DNA of 42,768 bases from Methylophaga sp. (GCF_030651745.1 NZ_JAUSCC010000095.1:1-42768), one strand, 5' to 3'; counted from the first letter of the stretch, positions 33,107 through 42,628 are shown. The notes: a model not told the origin generated them from the letters alone. Numbers and translations: made by a program.

Positions 33107-33655
33107 ATGCAAGTAATTTTGCTGGAAAAAGTTCAAAAGCTTGGCAATTTGGGTGACGAAGTTAGTGTAAAAGCTGGCTATGGTCGTAACTATCTGGTTC
33201 CTGCTGGTAAGGCTCTGCCTGCTAACAAGAACAACAGAGTTAAATTTGAAGAACGTCGTGCTGATTTAGAAGCTGCGGCGGCCAAAATACTCACTGCGGC
33301 TCAAGAACGCGAGAAAAAACTGGTAGCAGCCGGTGATGTTGATATCATGGCTAACGCTGGTATTGAAGGTAAATTGTTCGGTTCAGTTACTGCTGCAGAT
33401 ATCGCTGATGCGGTAAATGCTAAAGGTGCTGATGTAGATCGTAACGAAGTACGTTTACCAACAGGTCCATTGCGCCACACCGGCGAATACAACATTGATG
33501 TGCAATTGCATGCTGATGTTATCGTCAGTGTAAAAGTCAATATCACTTCAGAAGCTGAACTTGCCGCTATTGCTGCTGCAGAAGAAGCGCGTAAAGCACG
33601 TGAAGCTTCACGTGAAGAAGCTGAAGCGATCGCTAAAGCGCAAGAACAAGAGTAA
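33107..33655 (+). CDS. rplI: 50S ribosomal protein L9 with C-terminal extension
   Basis: From the ATG at 33107 the protein has 182 residues; a frame starting at 33092 includes the ribosome site GAGGG. MQVILLEKVQKLGNLGDEVSVKAGYGRNYLVP is the conserved N-domain, given here as positions 1-32, with a charged connecting helix and the C-domain to about residue 150. About 33 further residues, Ala/Glu/Lys/Arg-rich (EEARKAREASREEAEAIA), exceed the usual 149-residue length. L9 helps keep the reading frame and spans neighbouring ribosomes. The tail is probably helical. Confidence 0.96.
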   Translation: MQVILLEKVQKLGNLGDEVSVKAGYGRNYLVPAGKALPANKNNRVKFEERRADLEAAAAKILTAAQEREKKLVAAGDVDIMANAGIEGKLFGSVTAADIADAVNAKGADVDRNEVRLPTGPLRHTGEYNIDVQLHADVIVSVKVNITSEAELAAIAAAEEARKAREASREEAEAIAKAQEQE

Positions 33656-33665
33656 TAGTTAGATC

Positions 33666-33702
33666 AACAGGAGCATAGAGTTTTCTATGCTCCTGTTATT
33701 TT
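33666..33702 (+). terminator. Terminator after rplI
   Basis: A 14-bp perfect stem (AACAGGAGCATAGA / TCTATGCTCCTGTT) with a 4-nt loop begins 10 nt after the rplI stop. The following ATTTTG is a poor U-tract. It separates the ribosomal operon from dnaB. Confidence 0.75.
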
Positions 33703-33755
33703 GTGATTCAATTGTATTGAATCAAATGCTTGTATAACCAGCTTGGACAATTGCT

Positions 33756-35171
33756 GTGGAACAGATAACTTATCCAGAAAGCTATCAAGACAGCGCAACT
33801 CAGGCCCTGAAGGTACCACCGCATTCAGTTGAAGCTGAACAATCTGTGTTGGGCGGATTAATGCTTGATAACAGTGCCTGGGAACAGGTTTCTGATTTAT
33901 TGGTTGAGCAGGATTTCTACCGTCACGATCACCAGCTCATTTTCCGCGGCATCGCGGAGCTAATGGAACAAGCCAATCCCGTAGACGTAATCACGCTGGC
34001 CGAATGGCATAATCAACGTGGTGAACTCGATAAAGTTGGCGAACTTGCCTATCTCGGCGCGCTTGCGCGCAATACTCCCAGTGCAGCTAATATCAAAGCG
34101 TATGCAGCGATCGTTCGCGAACGATCAATTTTGCGTCAGCTGATTCAGATTGGTAATAACATTGCCAATATGGCTTTTACACCAGAAGGGCGCAACAGCG
34201 AAGAAATGCTCGACACCGCTGAGCGACGTGTTTTTGAAATCGCTGAAAAAGGCGCAAAACGCGGTGGCGGCTTCATTCAGGTTAAAGATGTTTTAAGTAA
34301 AGTTGTCGATAAAATCGATACGCTGTTTGAGCAAGATAGTGGTATTACCGGCCTGCCAACTGGCTTTATTGATTTTGATGATCAAACTTCCGGCTTACAA
34401 CCTGCTGATTTAATCATTATCGCTGGCCGACCTTCGATGGGTAAAACCACATTTGCGATGAATATTGCTGAAAATGCAGCAATTCACAGTAAACAACCGG
34501 TTGCGGTATTCAGTATGGAGATGCCTGCCGACTCATTAGCTATGCGGATGTTGTCGTCATTGGGTCGTATTGATCAGCATCGATTACGCACTGGCCGCCT
34601 GAATGATGATGATTGGCCCAGACTGACTTCGGCAATTGCATTGTTGAACGAAGCACCTTTATTTATTGATGATACCGGTGGTTTGACACCATCGGAACTG
34701 AGAGCACGGGCAAGACGGTTAAAACGTGAACATGGTTTGAGCTTGATCATTATCGATTATCTGCAATTGATGAGCGGCAGCTCCAATGGGCGGCAGGCCG
34801 AAAATCGGACTAATGAAATTTCAGAGATTTCACGTTCGTTAAAAGCCCTTGCCAAAGAATTAAATGTACCTGTTATCGCTTTGTCTCAGTTGAATCGTTC
34901 ACTCGAGCAACGTCCAAATAAACGCCCAGTTATGTCGGATCTGCGTGAGTCAGGAGCGATTGAGCAGGATGCTGATATTATTGTATTTATCTACCGCGAT
35001 GAAGTTTACAACGAAGATTCAGCAGAAAAGGGCAAAGCGGAAATCATTATCAGCAAACAGCGTAATGGTCCAATCGGTACTGTCGCATTAACCTTTCAGG
35101 GCAAATACACCCGTTTTGAAAATTTTGCTCCTGCATATTACCAACAAGATTACGGTGATAATGAATCGTGA
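33756..35171 (+). CDS. dnaB: Replicative DNA helicase DnaB
   Basis: The 471-residue protein starts with GTG. The N-terminal primase-interaction domain contains PPHSVEAEQSVLGGLMLD. The RecA-like domain has Walker A GRPSMGKTTFAMNIAENAA, Walker B LIIIDYLQLM, VIALSQLNRSLEQRPNKRP and the arginine-finger region SDLRESGAIEQDADIIVFIYRDE. It unwinds the replication fork as a hexamer. No intein is present. It overlaps alr by 4 nt (GTGA). Confidence 0.98.
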   Translation: MEQITYPESYQDSATQALKVPPHSVEAEQSVLGGLMLDNSAWEQVSDLLVEQDFYRHDHQLIFRGIAELMEQANPVDVITLAEWHNQRGELDKVGELAYLGALARNTPSAANIKAYAAIVRERSILRQLIQIGNNIANMAFTPEGRNSEEMLDTAERRVFEIAEKGAKRGGGFIQVKDVLSKVVDKIDTLFEQDSGITGLPTGFIDFDDQTSGLQPADLIIIAGRPSMGKTTFAMNIAENAAIHSKQPVAVFSMEMPADSLAMRMLSSLGRIDQHRLRTGRLNDDDWPRLTSAIALLNEAPLFIDDTGGLTPSELRARARRLKREHGLSLIIIDYLQLMSGSSNGRQAENRTNEISEISRSLKALAKELNVPVIALSQLNRSLEQRPNKRPVMSDLRESGAIEQDADIIVFIYRDEVYNEDSAEKGKAEIIISKQRNGPIGTVALTFQGKYTRFENFAPAYYQQDYGDNES

Positions 35172-36256
35172 GCCGCTATCCGTTTGCCCGAATTGATCTG
35201 GCAGCACTGAAACATAATCTGCAGCAAGTTCGCACCTACGCTCCACACAGTAAAGTGATGTCGGTCATTAAAGCTGATGCGTATGGGCACGGCGTGATTA
35301 AAATTGCTGAAGCATTAGATCAAAGTGATGCTTTTGCAGTGGCGAGATTAAAAGAAGCATTACAGCTTCGGCAGCATGGTTTTGAACAGTCAATTACCAT
35401 TTTTGAAGGCGTCAGCAGTATTGAAGAATGGCGCTTAGCCGCTGAGCTGGGTTTCTCCCCTGTTCTGCATCAACAACAGCAGCTGGACATGTTGTTAGCT
35501 GCTCAGATTCAGCAGCCATTACCTTTTATATGGCTAATGCTGGAAACCGGAATGCATCGTTTAGGTTTAGCTGATCAGTCAATTCAACAGATTATTGATC
35601 AACTTGAGCAGCGAAAGGATTTGGTTGAACAACTTGGTCTGATGAGCCACTTTGCCAATTCCGATTTACTCAATGATGTGCGAAATCAACAACAATTAGC
35701 AGTCATGCAGAAGTTAGCTGCATCCTCTGGTTTAGCTGTTTGCATGGCCAATTCAGCCGCGATTGTCAGTTTGCCAGAATCTCATTATGACTGGGTCAGA
35801 CCCGGGCTGATGCTTTATGGTGCTTCTCCTTTTGCCGATAAATCCGGTGCAGATCTGGGATTGATGCCGGTTATGCAAATGGTGTCCAAACTGATTGCTA
35901 CCCAACAGTTACAACCCGGCGATGAAGTGGGCTATGGTGGTCAATGGACAGCAGATAGAGCTATGCGTATGGGTGTTGTCAGTATTGGCTATGGGGATGG
36001 TTATAGTCGTCATTTATCCAATACCGGCGAAATATTTATCAGAGGTCAACGCGTACCGGTTATCGGCCGTGTTTCGATGGATACCATCTGTGTCAATTTA
36101 CAGGAATGCCCACAAGCCCAACTGGATGATGAAGTGATTATCTGGGGGAACGATGTCTTGCCAGTGGAACGGTTAGCCGAAAAAGCCGGAACCATTCCCT
36201 ACGAATTATTATGCTGTGTGACACCGCGAGTAAACAGGGAGTATAAACATGGCTAA
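35168..36256 (+). CDS. alr: Alanine racemase
   Basis: The 362-residue fold-type III PLP enzyme has VMSVIKADAYGHGVIK (PLP Lys in KADAYGHG), a WLMLETGMHRLG segment, SHFANSD, YDWVRPGLMLYG and EVGYGGQWTA / SIGYGDGYSR with the catalytic Tyr. It makes D-alanine for peptidoglycan. The start is a GTG coupled to dnaB by 4-nt overlap, and the radA ATG falls 8 nt before its stop, so dnaB-alr-radA are translated as a coupled set. Confidence 0.97.
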   Translation: MSRYPFARIDLAALKHNLQQVRTYAPHSKVMSVIKADAYGHGVIKIAEALDQSDAFAVARLKEALQLRQHGFEQSITIFEGVSSIEEWRLAAELGFSPVLHQQQQLDMLLAAQIQQPLPFIWLMLETGMHRLGLADQSIQQIIDQLEQRKDLVEQLGLMSHFANSDLLNDVRNQQQLAVMQKLAASSGLAVCMANSAAIVSLPESHYDWVRPGLMLYGASPFADKSGADLGLMPVMQMVSKLIATQQLQPGDEVGYGGQWTADRAMRMGVVSIGYGDGYSRHLSNTGEIFIRGQRVPVIGRVSMDTICVNLQECPQAQLDDEVIIWGNDVLPVERLAEKAGTIPYELLCCVTPRVNREYKHG

Positions 36257-37637
36257 AGCCAAGCGTGTTTATGTGTGTCGTGAATGTGGCGCGCAGACAC
36301 CACAATGGGCCGGTCGTTGTACAGACTGTGGTGCCTGGAACAGTCTGGAAGAATCGGTGCAAAGTGGTGTTAAACCTTCGACTGTAATGAATAAACATAC
36401 TGGCTATGCCGGCCAGCAACAAAACACCGTTCAAGCATTAAAAACTATCACTTCAGAACAAGCTGTTCGCTGGTCTACCGGATTACCGGAATTGGATCGT
36501 GTGCTGGGTGGTGGCCTGGTTACAGGTTCCGTTGTGTTAATAGGCGGCGATCCTGGTATTGGTAAGTCGACTTTACTTTTGCAAGCCATGGCCAGTATGG
36601 CGGAATTAAGTGGTATTAATCCGCTGTATATCAGTGGTGAAGAATCGTTACAGCAAATCCGCCTGCGAGCGGAACGTCTGCAATTGCAGGACACTCCGGT
36701 GGATCTGCTGGCAGAAACGCATGCCGAGCAAATGATGGCAATCGCCCAGCAACGCCAACCACAGGTGATGGTTATTGATTCTATTCAGACGGTATTTACT
36801 GAGTTGCTACAGTCAGCTCCTGGAACCGTGGCACAAGTGCGTGAAAGTGCCGCGCAATTAGTCAGATTTGCCAAATCCAGTGGCATCACAATGATTCTGG
36901 TGGGCCATGTCACCAAACAAGGCGCTTTAGCCGGCCCCCGTGTGTTGGAACATATGGTTGATACCGTGTTGTATTTTGAAGGTGATAGCTCGACGCGTTT
37001 TAGAATCTTGCGTGCAGTCAAAAATCGCTTTGGCGCGGTCAATGAACTCGGCGTATTTGCGATGACTGAACTTGGATTGAAAGAAGTCAGTAATCCATCC
37101 GCCATCTTTTTATCGCGTGGAGAACAGGCCGTTCCCGGCAGTATGATCACGGTGATACGCGAAGGCAGTAGACCCATGCTGGTGGAAGTGCAGGCATTGG
37201 TTGATGAGAGTCCATTGGGCAATCCACGCCGTGTATCTGTTGGTTTAGAACAAAATCGCCTGGCGATGTTATTGGCAATTTTGCATCGTCATGGTGGCAT
37301 AACCTGTCATGATCAAGATGTGTTTATCAACGTCGTGGGTGGGGTTAAATTAAGTGAAACCGGCGCCGATCTGGCAGTATTAACAGCGGTTATTTCCAGC
37401 TTACGTAATAAAGCCATACCGCAGGATTGGGTGGTGTTTGGTGAAGTGGGATTAACGGGTGAAATTCGTCCGGTTCAAGCAGGTGAAGAACGGATACGTG
37501 ATGCGGCTAAACATGGTTTTAAAGTAGCGTTAGTGCCAGCTGCCAATGCGCCGCGCAAAGCTGTTTCAGGCTTGAAAGTGATTGCTGTACATCATTTGCA
37601 ACAGGCAATTGATGCGCTTAAAGAAGGTTGGCAGTAA
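36249..37637 (+). CDS. radA: DNA repair protein RadA
   Basis: The 462-residue protein has an N-terminal C4 zinc finger (CRECGAQTPQWAGRCTDCGAW), Walker A GGDPGIGKSTLLLQ, Walker B VMVIDSIQTVF, the RadA signature KNRFGAVNELGVF and a C-terminal Lon-protease-like domain (VFINVVGGVKLSETGADLAV). It promotes branch migration in recombination. The Lon-like domain lacks the serine-lysine dyad context needed for proteolysis, as in other RadA. It converges with the PilZ gene. Confidence 0.97.
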   Translation: MAKAKRVYVCRECGAQTPQWAGRCTDCGAWNSLEESVQSGVKPSTVMNKHTGYAGQQQNTVQALKTITSEQAVRWSTGLPELDRVLGGGLVTGSVVLIGGDPGIGKSTLLLQAMASMAELSGINPLYISGEESLQQIRLRAERLQLQDTPVDLLAETHAEQMMAIAQQRQPQVMVIDSIQTVFTELLQSAPGTVAQVRESAAQLVRFAKSSGITMILVGHVTKQGALAGPRVLEHMVDTVLYFEGDSSTRFRILRAVKNRFGAVNELGVFAMTELGLKEVSNPSAIFLSRGEQAVPGSMITVIREGSRPMLVEVQALVDESPLGNPRRVSVGLEQNRLAMLLAILHRHGGITCHDQDVFINVVGGVKLSETGADLAVLTAVISSLRNKAIPQDWVVFGEVGLTGEIRPVQAGEERIRDAAKHGFKVALVPAANAPRKAVSGLKVIAVHHLQQAIDALKEGWQ

Positions 37638-37649
37638 TACCGATTTGGT

Positions 37650-38027
37650 TTAATTATCCGGCATATCCAGCAGAGCGGATAATTCCCGATGCAATAAGCC
37701 TTCATCAGCAAGGTTCAGTTCCACCAGTCTTTTTAAATGAGTAATGCTGTCGAGGTCGATCAGTTGGCAGTGAAAACCAATACTTTGTGTATCCATATGA
37801 GCAACCTCAGCCTGCATTTTAATGACAATCTGGGCACCATCGAGTAACAGATCAACATTAAAAACATCAGTCAGATTGCCAGACCAATTTTCAGGCCGGG
37901 CGATCAGCAAACCGTTGAGCGAGACATCAATTACCCGACAGTTCAAATAGACATCACCATGTGCTGCAATAACATGTGCATCTGCAGCAAACGGAATTCG
38001 GCTGAAATATCTGCGTTCATCGGACAT
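37650..38027 (-). CDS. PilZ-domain c-di-GMP-binding protein
   Basis: The 125-residue single-domain protein has the c-di-GMP-binding RRYFSRIPF (RxxxR) near the N-terminus and DVSLNGLLI (the D/NxSxxG motif) about 25 residues later. Both motifs are intact, so it should bind c-di-GMP. The partner is unknown. Stand-alone PilZ proteins often act on pili, flagella or polysaccharide. An EAL phosphodiesterase is encoded at 18474. Confidence 0.93.
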   Translation of the reverse strand: MSDERRYFSRIPFAADAHVIAAHGDVYLNCRVIDVSLNGLLIARPENWSGNLTDVFNVDLLLDGAQIVIKMQAEVAHMDTQSIGFHCQLIDLDSITHLKRLVELNLADEGLLHRELSALLDMPDN

Positions 38028-38069
38028 CGGTGATCTCCTAATTTATATAAGGCTGATACTATCATTGTT

Positions 38070-38255
38070 TCATTTCAGGGTCTTTTGATCTTTCATCACC
38101 ACCACTGCCGGAGGCTCATTTCGTCCAACCAAGCGGAAATTATGCAGTCTAGTTATTCTTCTATATAAGTCATTTCCAATATAGTTGACCAGAATGAGCC
38201 CCAGCCCTTCGAGTTGTAATTGAAAAAACCTCACCCGTTGTTGCTCGTTATTCAT
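38070..38255 (-). CDS. Doubtful small ORF, 61 residues
   Basis: This is the only frame in the 325-bp gap 38028-38352. The protein would begin MNNEQQRVRFFQLQLEGLGL and end VVVMKDQKTLK. It is basic, without a signal or membrane segment, and I do not recognise it. No good ribosome site is seen before the ATG. If real it would precede the PilZ gene by 42 bp in the same direction. It may equally be chance; the rest of the gap shows only an A/T-rich promoter-like stretch before hemJ. Confidence 0.28.
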   Translation of the reverse strand: MNNEQQRVRFFQLQLEGLGLILVNYIGNDLYRRITRLHNFRLVGRNEPPAVVVMKDQKTLK

Positions 38256-38358
38256 TTAGAATAACTCTAAACTTCATTCCTCGCGCTTAGTGTGACGTAT
38301 TTTCAATTCATAACAGGGGCGGCGATGAAAGATCAACAAACCCTAGGAGTCATTGCAG

Positions 38359-38784
38359 ATGTTGTGGGTAAAAGCGTTTCATTTAATGGCGGTGGTCACC
38401 TGGTTTGCTGCTTTGTTTTATTTACCAAGGTTGTTTGTCTATCACGCTATGTGTGACGATCAGGCTGGTAACGAGCGTTTTAAAATTATGGAGCGAAAGC
38501 TATACCGTGGAATCATGACACCAAGTGCTGTTATTGCCTTGGTATTGGGTATCTGGTTAATGAGTTATTACACGCTGGAGCAATTACAAACCATGCATTG
38601 GCTGCATGCCAAATTGACTCTGGTATTATTTTTGTTTGTATACCATGGAATGTGTGGTCGGATGCTTAAACAGTTTGCGGCGGATAAAAATAAACGTAGC
38701 CACGTGTTTTATCGGTGGTTTAACGAAATGCCGGTGTTGATTTTAATTGCCGTGATGATTCTGGCCGTTGTAAAACCTTTCTAA
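38359..38784 (+). CDS. hemJ: Protoporphyrinogen IX oxidase HemJ
   Basis: From the ATG at 38359 (AGGAG 9 nt upstream; a TTG two codons earlier is too close) the protein has 141 residues with four membrane segments. LWVKAFHLMAVVTWFAALFYLPRLFVYH is the HemJ N-terminus (positions 2-29, with conserved His), and WLHAKLTLVLFLFVYHGMC the second conserved part. HemJ oxidises protoporphyrinogen IX in the membrane and replaces HemG/HemY. A bidirectional terminator follows the stop. Confidence 0.93.
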   Translation: MLWVKAFHLMAVVTWFAALFYLPRLFVYHAMCDDQAGNERFKIMERKLYRGIMTPSAVIALVLGIWLMSYYTLEQLQTMHWLHAKLTLVLFLFVYHGMCGRMLKQFAADKNKRSHVFYRWFNEMPVLILIAVMILAVVKPF

Positions 38785-38812
38785 AAAAAAGCCCCTGCGA
38801 GAGGGGCTTTTT
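38783..38812. terminator. Bidirectional terminator between hemJ and dolP
   Basis: A7-8, stem AGCCCCT / AGGGGCT around GCGAG, then T5. It overlaps the hemJ stop and lies 15 nt from the end of the converging BON-domain gene, so it can serve both. Confidence 0.92.
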
Positions 38813-38826
38813 GCTTAATCAAATGA

Positions 38827-39402
38827 TTAATCTATGTATTCAAAAATTTTCACTACTCGTAAAACGCCTTTGGTTGAACGGGCTACTGCGACAGCATAAT
38901 CTGCTTCAGATCTAGTAACTTTACCCATTAAATAAACAATCCCACGTTCAGTTACCGCTTTTATAAATAAGGGATCAACATTTTCATCCTTAGTCATTTT
39001 GGTTTTCACCTTGGTGGTGATCCAGCTATCACTGGTACGTGACGTTAATGCGCTAGGCCCTGAAATAGCTAATTCGTTAAATACCTTTCGCACCTTTGGA
39101 ATATCTTTAACCAGATTTTCGGCTTTTTGCTTGAGAGCTTCATTAGGTGTTTCGCCAGACAACAAGACAAATCCATTGTAGCTCGTCACATTAATATTAC
39201 TTTGGCTGTGAATATCTTTGTCCTGAAAAATGGCATATTTAGCCTTCGCTTCAATAGATTGATCATCTAAAACCGCTCCAGCCGTTCGGCGGTCATAAGC
39301 TACTGCTGCCGTTGTTGCTGCACCACCGACCACGACAGCCGCGCAAGCTTGCAGCAGCATTATCGGTATCAGTAACATAAAAACCAGTCTAATTTGGTAC
39401 AT
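38827..39402 (-). CDS. dolP: BON-domain outer-membrane lipoprotein DolP (YraP)
   Basis: From the ATG at 39402 (GAGGA 8 nt upstream) the protein has 191 residues; the frame continues upstream into yraN but without a site. A lipobox LQAC at about residues 15-18, then GGAATTAAVAYDRRTAG and two BON domains (FVLLSGETPNEALKQKAENL and RGIVYLMGKVTRSEADYAVAVA) are seen. DolP binds anionic lipid at the division site and supports outer-membrane integrity and BAM. The yraN-dolP-lpoA neighbourhood supports the call. Confidence 0.93.
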   Translation of the reverse strand: MYQIRLVFMLLIPIMLLQACAAVVVGGAATTAAVAYDRRTAGAVLDDQSIEAKAKYAIFQDKDIHSQSNINVTSYNGFVLLSGETPNEALKQKAENLVKDIPKVRKVFNELAISGPSALTSRTSDSWITTKVKTKMTKDENVDPLFIKAVTERGIVYLMGKVTRSEADYAVAVARSTKGVLRVVKIFEYID

Positions 39403-39443
39403 GGATTTGTTCCTCGTTGAATGTATGCAGATAAAATCGTGGC

Positions 39444-39800
39444 TTAGTTTAGTTGAAAAGCATCCCGAATCCACACAATTTTATCTGCTGTGCCGGCACT
39501 GATTGCTATGACATCAAAGCGACAATTGAAAGACCATCCGGATTGCATTAAATAATGTTGAGCTGTCGTGATGATACGTGATTGTTTAAAGCTTGTAATA
39601 CTTTCCAGTGCGCCACCATGTGAGTCATTTCGCCGATATCGCACTTCAACAAAAACCAGAGTTTGCCCATCCTGCATAATCAAATCAATCTCACCGCGAC
39701 GACAGTGAAAATTACGTTGAATCAGCTTTAACCCTTGCTTTAGTAAATAATCACAAGCTAATTGCTCCGCCTGTTTTCCAGACTGGAGATGTTCTGCCAT
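39444..39800 (-). CDS. yraN: YraN family (UPF0102) nuclease-like protein
   Basis: The 118-residue protein has GKQAEQLACDYLLKQGLKLIQRNFHCRRGEIDLIM (residues 8-42) and LVFVEVRYR, i.e. the PD-(D/E)XK-like core GEIDLI...VEVR. It is of the Holliday-junction-resolvase-like fold. No firm function is known. It sits between lpoA and dolP, as in E. coli. Its start is 5 nt after the lpoA stop. Confidence 0.93.
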   Translation of the reverse strand: MAEHLQSGKQAEQLACDYLLKQGLKLIQRNFHCRRGEIDLIMQDGQTLVFVEVRYRRNDSHGGALESITSFKQSRIITTAQHYLMQSGWSFNCRFDVIAISAGTADKIVWIRDAFQLN

Positions 39801-39805
39801 CAGCT

Positions 39806-41665
39806 TTAATCTCTTTGCAGCGGTTCAATCAATCCATTACGAATAGTGGCAATCGGCATCAAACGTTCAATCTGACCCTGTTTATTAATCGACAGTTCAC
39901 CTGTGGCACCCTGATATTTTTCATCTTCAGAACTGCTCATGGCTGTCAGGAAAGGAATCATTCGATAGGCATCGACACCTAACGCAGCCAAACGCATAAA
40001 TGAACCTACATCACCACTGGCTTGCCGACGAACGGCTGCATAGGCAGGATCCTGTTCCGACTGTTCGGTGAACATCCATGGAATATCGGTAAAAATCAAA
40101 CCATTCAAATCGATGTCCTGTTGGGCATTCGCCTCGCCACCATAGGCATGTGAAGTAGCCAGAATTGGCAACTGACCTGAACGATGGAAACGTAATTGTG
40201 TGACTAATTGACGGGCTTTCAACGGCCTGCCAACGATAAACATAAAGTCCACATCCTGACGTCTGCGTGGTTCAAACTCCAATGATTGTCCTAATGTTCG
40301 GCGGAGGTTCTGATAACGCTGATTACTGCTGTCAACTCCCAATATGGGCGTCAAAATGTGCGAATAGTCATTCTCTGCTTCATCATATTTGGCCCGGGTG
40401 ACCAGCTGACCGCCTGAAGCTTGCCATTCATCTGAAAAAGCAGCGACTACCCGGTCGCCCCATTCACTGCGTGGACTTAATACGATGGCCCGTTTATAGC
40501 CCAGTTTTTTGGCATAGTCAGCCTGACTACGGGCATCATCTTCAGGTGCCAGAGCAAATTGGAAAAAGTTGGTATTTTCGACATTCTGGCTGATTCGATT
40601 GAGTGCCAGCACTGGAATAGATAAAGACTCATATGCAGCCAGTATTTCAACAGACAGCTTATCTAAAGGCCCGATAACAATGTTCGCACCATCTGCAACT
40701 GCTTTGTTGTATTGGGTAATAACATTATTGGAGTCGGGAGTGTTGCCGGGACGCACATCATAAAACTGCAGGCGAACATTAGAACGCGCATTGAAATGTG
40801 CGGCAATGATGCCCTGACGGATGGCCTGTGAGGCGTTTGCTGCAGGGCCGGAGTCAGGTAACAGTATGCCAATCAAATTCAGTTGGTCTGGAAGACGGAC
40901 AGGGGCCTTAACGGTTTTCTTTAACTGCTCAACATTGGCGGGATGATTTGGATAACTGAATTCCCAATCCTCGATGGCGACTTCCATGGCTTCTGGATTG
41001 TTTTCATAAGCCTTAACAGCATAGGCTAAGGCAAACCAGCCACTATCTTCAGCAGGTGGTTGACCGGGATTGTATAAATCTAAAGCCTGAGGCGTCATTT
41101 TCATTAATGTCTGCCACAGTGCGACATGATTGTTTTCACGAGCACTTTCCGGCAGCATCTTATCAAGTTTGATATGAGCCAAGGCTTTTTCCAGCCAGTT
41201 TTCAGTCAAATCGTAAGCGGTGATCCGTAACTCCAGAATACGTTTTTGTTGGGCAGTATTCGTTGAAGCGAGATCGATTTTATCCAGATGCTGCAAAGCA
41301 CTTTGTCCATCAAGATTTAATACAGCAATATCGGCGCGTAATAAGTGGGCTGTTAATTGTTCACGTGAGGTCAGTTGTTGCAGATTGGTTTCAGCAAGCA
41401 GGGCCTCGGCTTCTGCAAACTCACCCAATTCATAGTGCATGATGGCGGCACGGTATTGAAACGCTGATTTCAGCGCACCTTCAGAATCTGCTGCTTTAGC
41501 CAGATAGTCTTCAGCAGCTAAAGCATAGTCGCCTTGTTTTTCTGCTTCCGAAATCAAGGTCGTCATATCAGGACCAGAAGGTTTCGTTTCCATGGATATC
41601 GGCTGACAGGCGGATAGTGTCAAAAGAGCCAATAAGATAAGCAGGGCGGAAAATCGTTGCGTCAT
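39806..41665 (-). CDS. lpoA: Penicillin-binding protein activator LpoA
   Basis: The 619-residue lipoprotein has a signal peptide with lipobox LSAC near residue 19. A TPR-like N-terminal half follows (to about residue 260), then a C-terminal domain of the periplasmic-binding-protein (LivJ) fold: LIGILLPDSGPAANASQAIRQGI, VIGPLDKLSVEIL, RAIVLSPRSEWGDRVVAAF and FMRLAALGVDAYRMIP. LpoA stimulates PBP1A from the outer membrane. rsmI diverges from it with 92 bp between, the standard arrangement. Confidence 0.94.
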   Translation of the reverse strand: MTQRFSALLILLALLTLSACQPISMETKPSGPDMTTLISEAEKQGDYALAAEDYLAKAADSEGALKSAFQYRAAIMHYELGEFAEAEALLAETNLQQLTSREQLTAHLLRADIAVLNLDGQSALQHLDKIDLASTNTAQQKRILELRITAYDLTENWLEKALAHIKLDKMLPESARENNHVALWQTLMKMTPQALDLYNPGQPPAEDSGWFALAYAVKAYENNPEAMEVAIEDWEFSYPNHPANVEQLKKTVKAPVRLPDQLNLIGILLPDSGPAANASQAIRQGIIAAHFNARSNVRLQFYDVRPGNTPDSNNVITQYNKAVADGANIVIGPLDKLSVEILAAYESLSIPVLALNRISQNVENTNFFQFALAPEDDARSQADYAKKLGYKRAIVLSPRSEWGDRVVAAFSDEWQASGGQLVTRAKYDEAENDYSHILTPILGVDSSNQRYQNLRRTLGQSLEFEPRRRQDVDFMFIVGRPLKARQLVTQLRFHRSGQLPILATSHAYGGEANAQQDIDLNGLIFTDIPWMFTEQSEQDPAYAAVRRQASGDVGSFMRLAALGVDAYRMIPFLTAMSSSEDEKYQGATGELSINKQGQIERLMPIATIRNGLIEPLQRD

Positions 41666-41757
41666 AAGCTACATCAAATTTAGTTCGGAGAAGGCATCAT
41701 CTTACCTGTTCGCGTATATTACGACCAGAATCAATATTTCTTTTCAGGATATCAACC

Positions 41758-42603
41758 GTGAACGACGCTACAGCCGCACTTTATATTGTTGCCACGCCAA
41801 TCGGAAATCTGGCGGATATTTCAGCGCGCGCTATTGAAGTTTTGTCTTCAGTCGATTTGATTGCTGCAGAAGACACACGGCACAGCAAATATCTGCTGCA
41901 GCATCATGGTATTGAAACTTCCACCATTTCGCTGCATGAACATAATGAGCAACAGCGCAGTGAACTACTGTTATCGCGTATTGCTGCTGGTGAATCGATT
42001 GCCCTGATTTCAGATGCGGGTACACCGTTAATAAGCGACCCCGGGTTTCGGCTTGTCAATATGGCACGTGACCAGGGCATCAAAGTTATTCCTGTTCCGG
42101 GCGCTTGTGCTGTTATTACCGCACTGTCTTCTTCCGGATTATCCGCTGAGCGCTTCGCCTTTGAAGGATTTTTACCTCCTAAAGCAACTGCACGCCGACA
42201 AGTTTTACAAAAGCTGGTCAATGAACCCCGTACCTTGATTTTCTATGAAAGCCCTAAACGCATGGTAGCCAGTCTGCAAGATATGCTGGCTGTGTTTGGT
42301 GGTGAGCGAAAAGCATGTCTGGCACGCGAACTGACAAAAATGTTTGAAACCATTGTCACTCTGCCTTTGGCTGAGTTGGTCGAGGTTGTGCTTAATGATC
42401 CCAACCATCAAAAAGGCGAGATTGTTTTACTTGTTGAAGGCCAGTCAACTGTGGTGGACAGTGATGAAGCTGAGCAGACTCGTGTATTGCAGATTTTATT
42501 AGAGGAGGTGCCATTGAAGCAGGCGGCAAGTATTACGGCATCTATTCTCGGCATCAAGAAAAACAAAGTCTACGACATGGCGTTGAAACTTCAGCAAAAA
42601 TAA
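41758..42603 (+). CDS. rsmI: 16S rRNA (cytidine-1402-2'-O-)-methyltransferase RsmI
   Basis: The 281-residue tetrapyrrole-methylase-fold protein starts with GTG (GGAT upstream). Motifs are LYIVATPIGNLADISARA, LIAAEDTRHSKYLL, ALISDAGTPLISDPGFRLV, VPVPGACAVITALSSSGL (as VIPVPGACAV) and FYESPKRMVASLQDM. The C-terminal tail includes LKQAASITASILGIKKNKVYD. It methylates C1402 of 16S rRNA. Gene order lpoA-rsmI-rnpB matches gammaproteobacteria. Confidence 0.97.
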   Translation: MNDATAALYIVATPIGNLADISARAIEVLSSVDLIAAEDTRHSKYLLQHHGIETSTISLHEHNEQQRSELLLSRIAAGESIALISDAGTPLISDPGFRLVNMARDQGIKVIPVPGACAVITALSSSGLSAERFAFEGFLPPKATARRQVLQKLVNEPRTLIFYESPKRMVASLQDMLAVFGGERKACLARELTKMFETIVTLPLAELVEVVLNDPNHQKGEIVLLVEGQSTVVDSDEAEQTRVLQILLEEVPLKQAASITASILGIKKNKVYDMALKLQQK

Positions 42604-42628
42604 AGCTGCTCCGGTAAAATAGTCAGTT

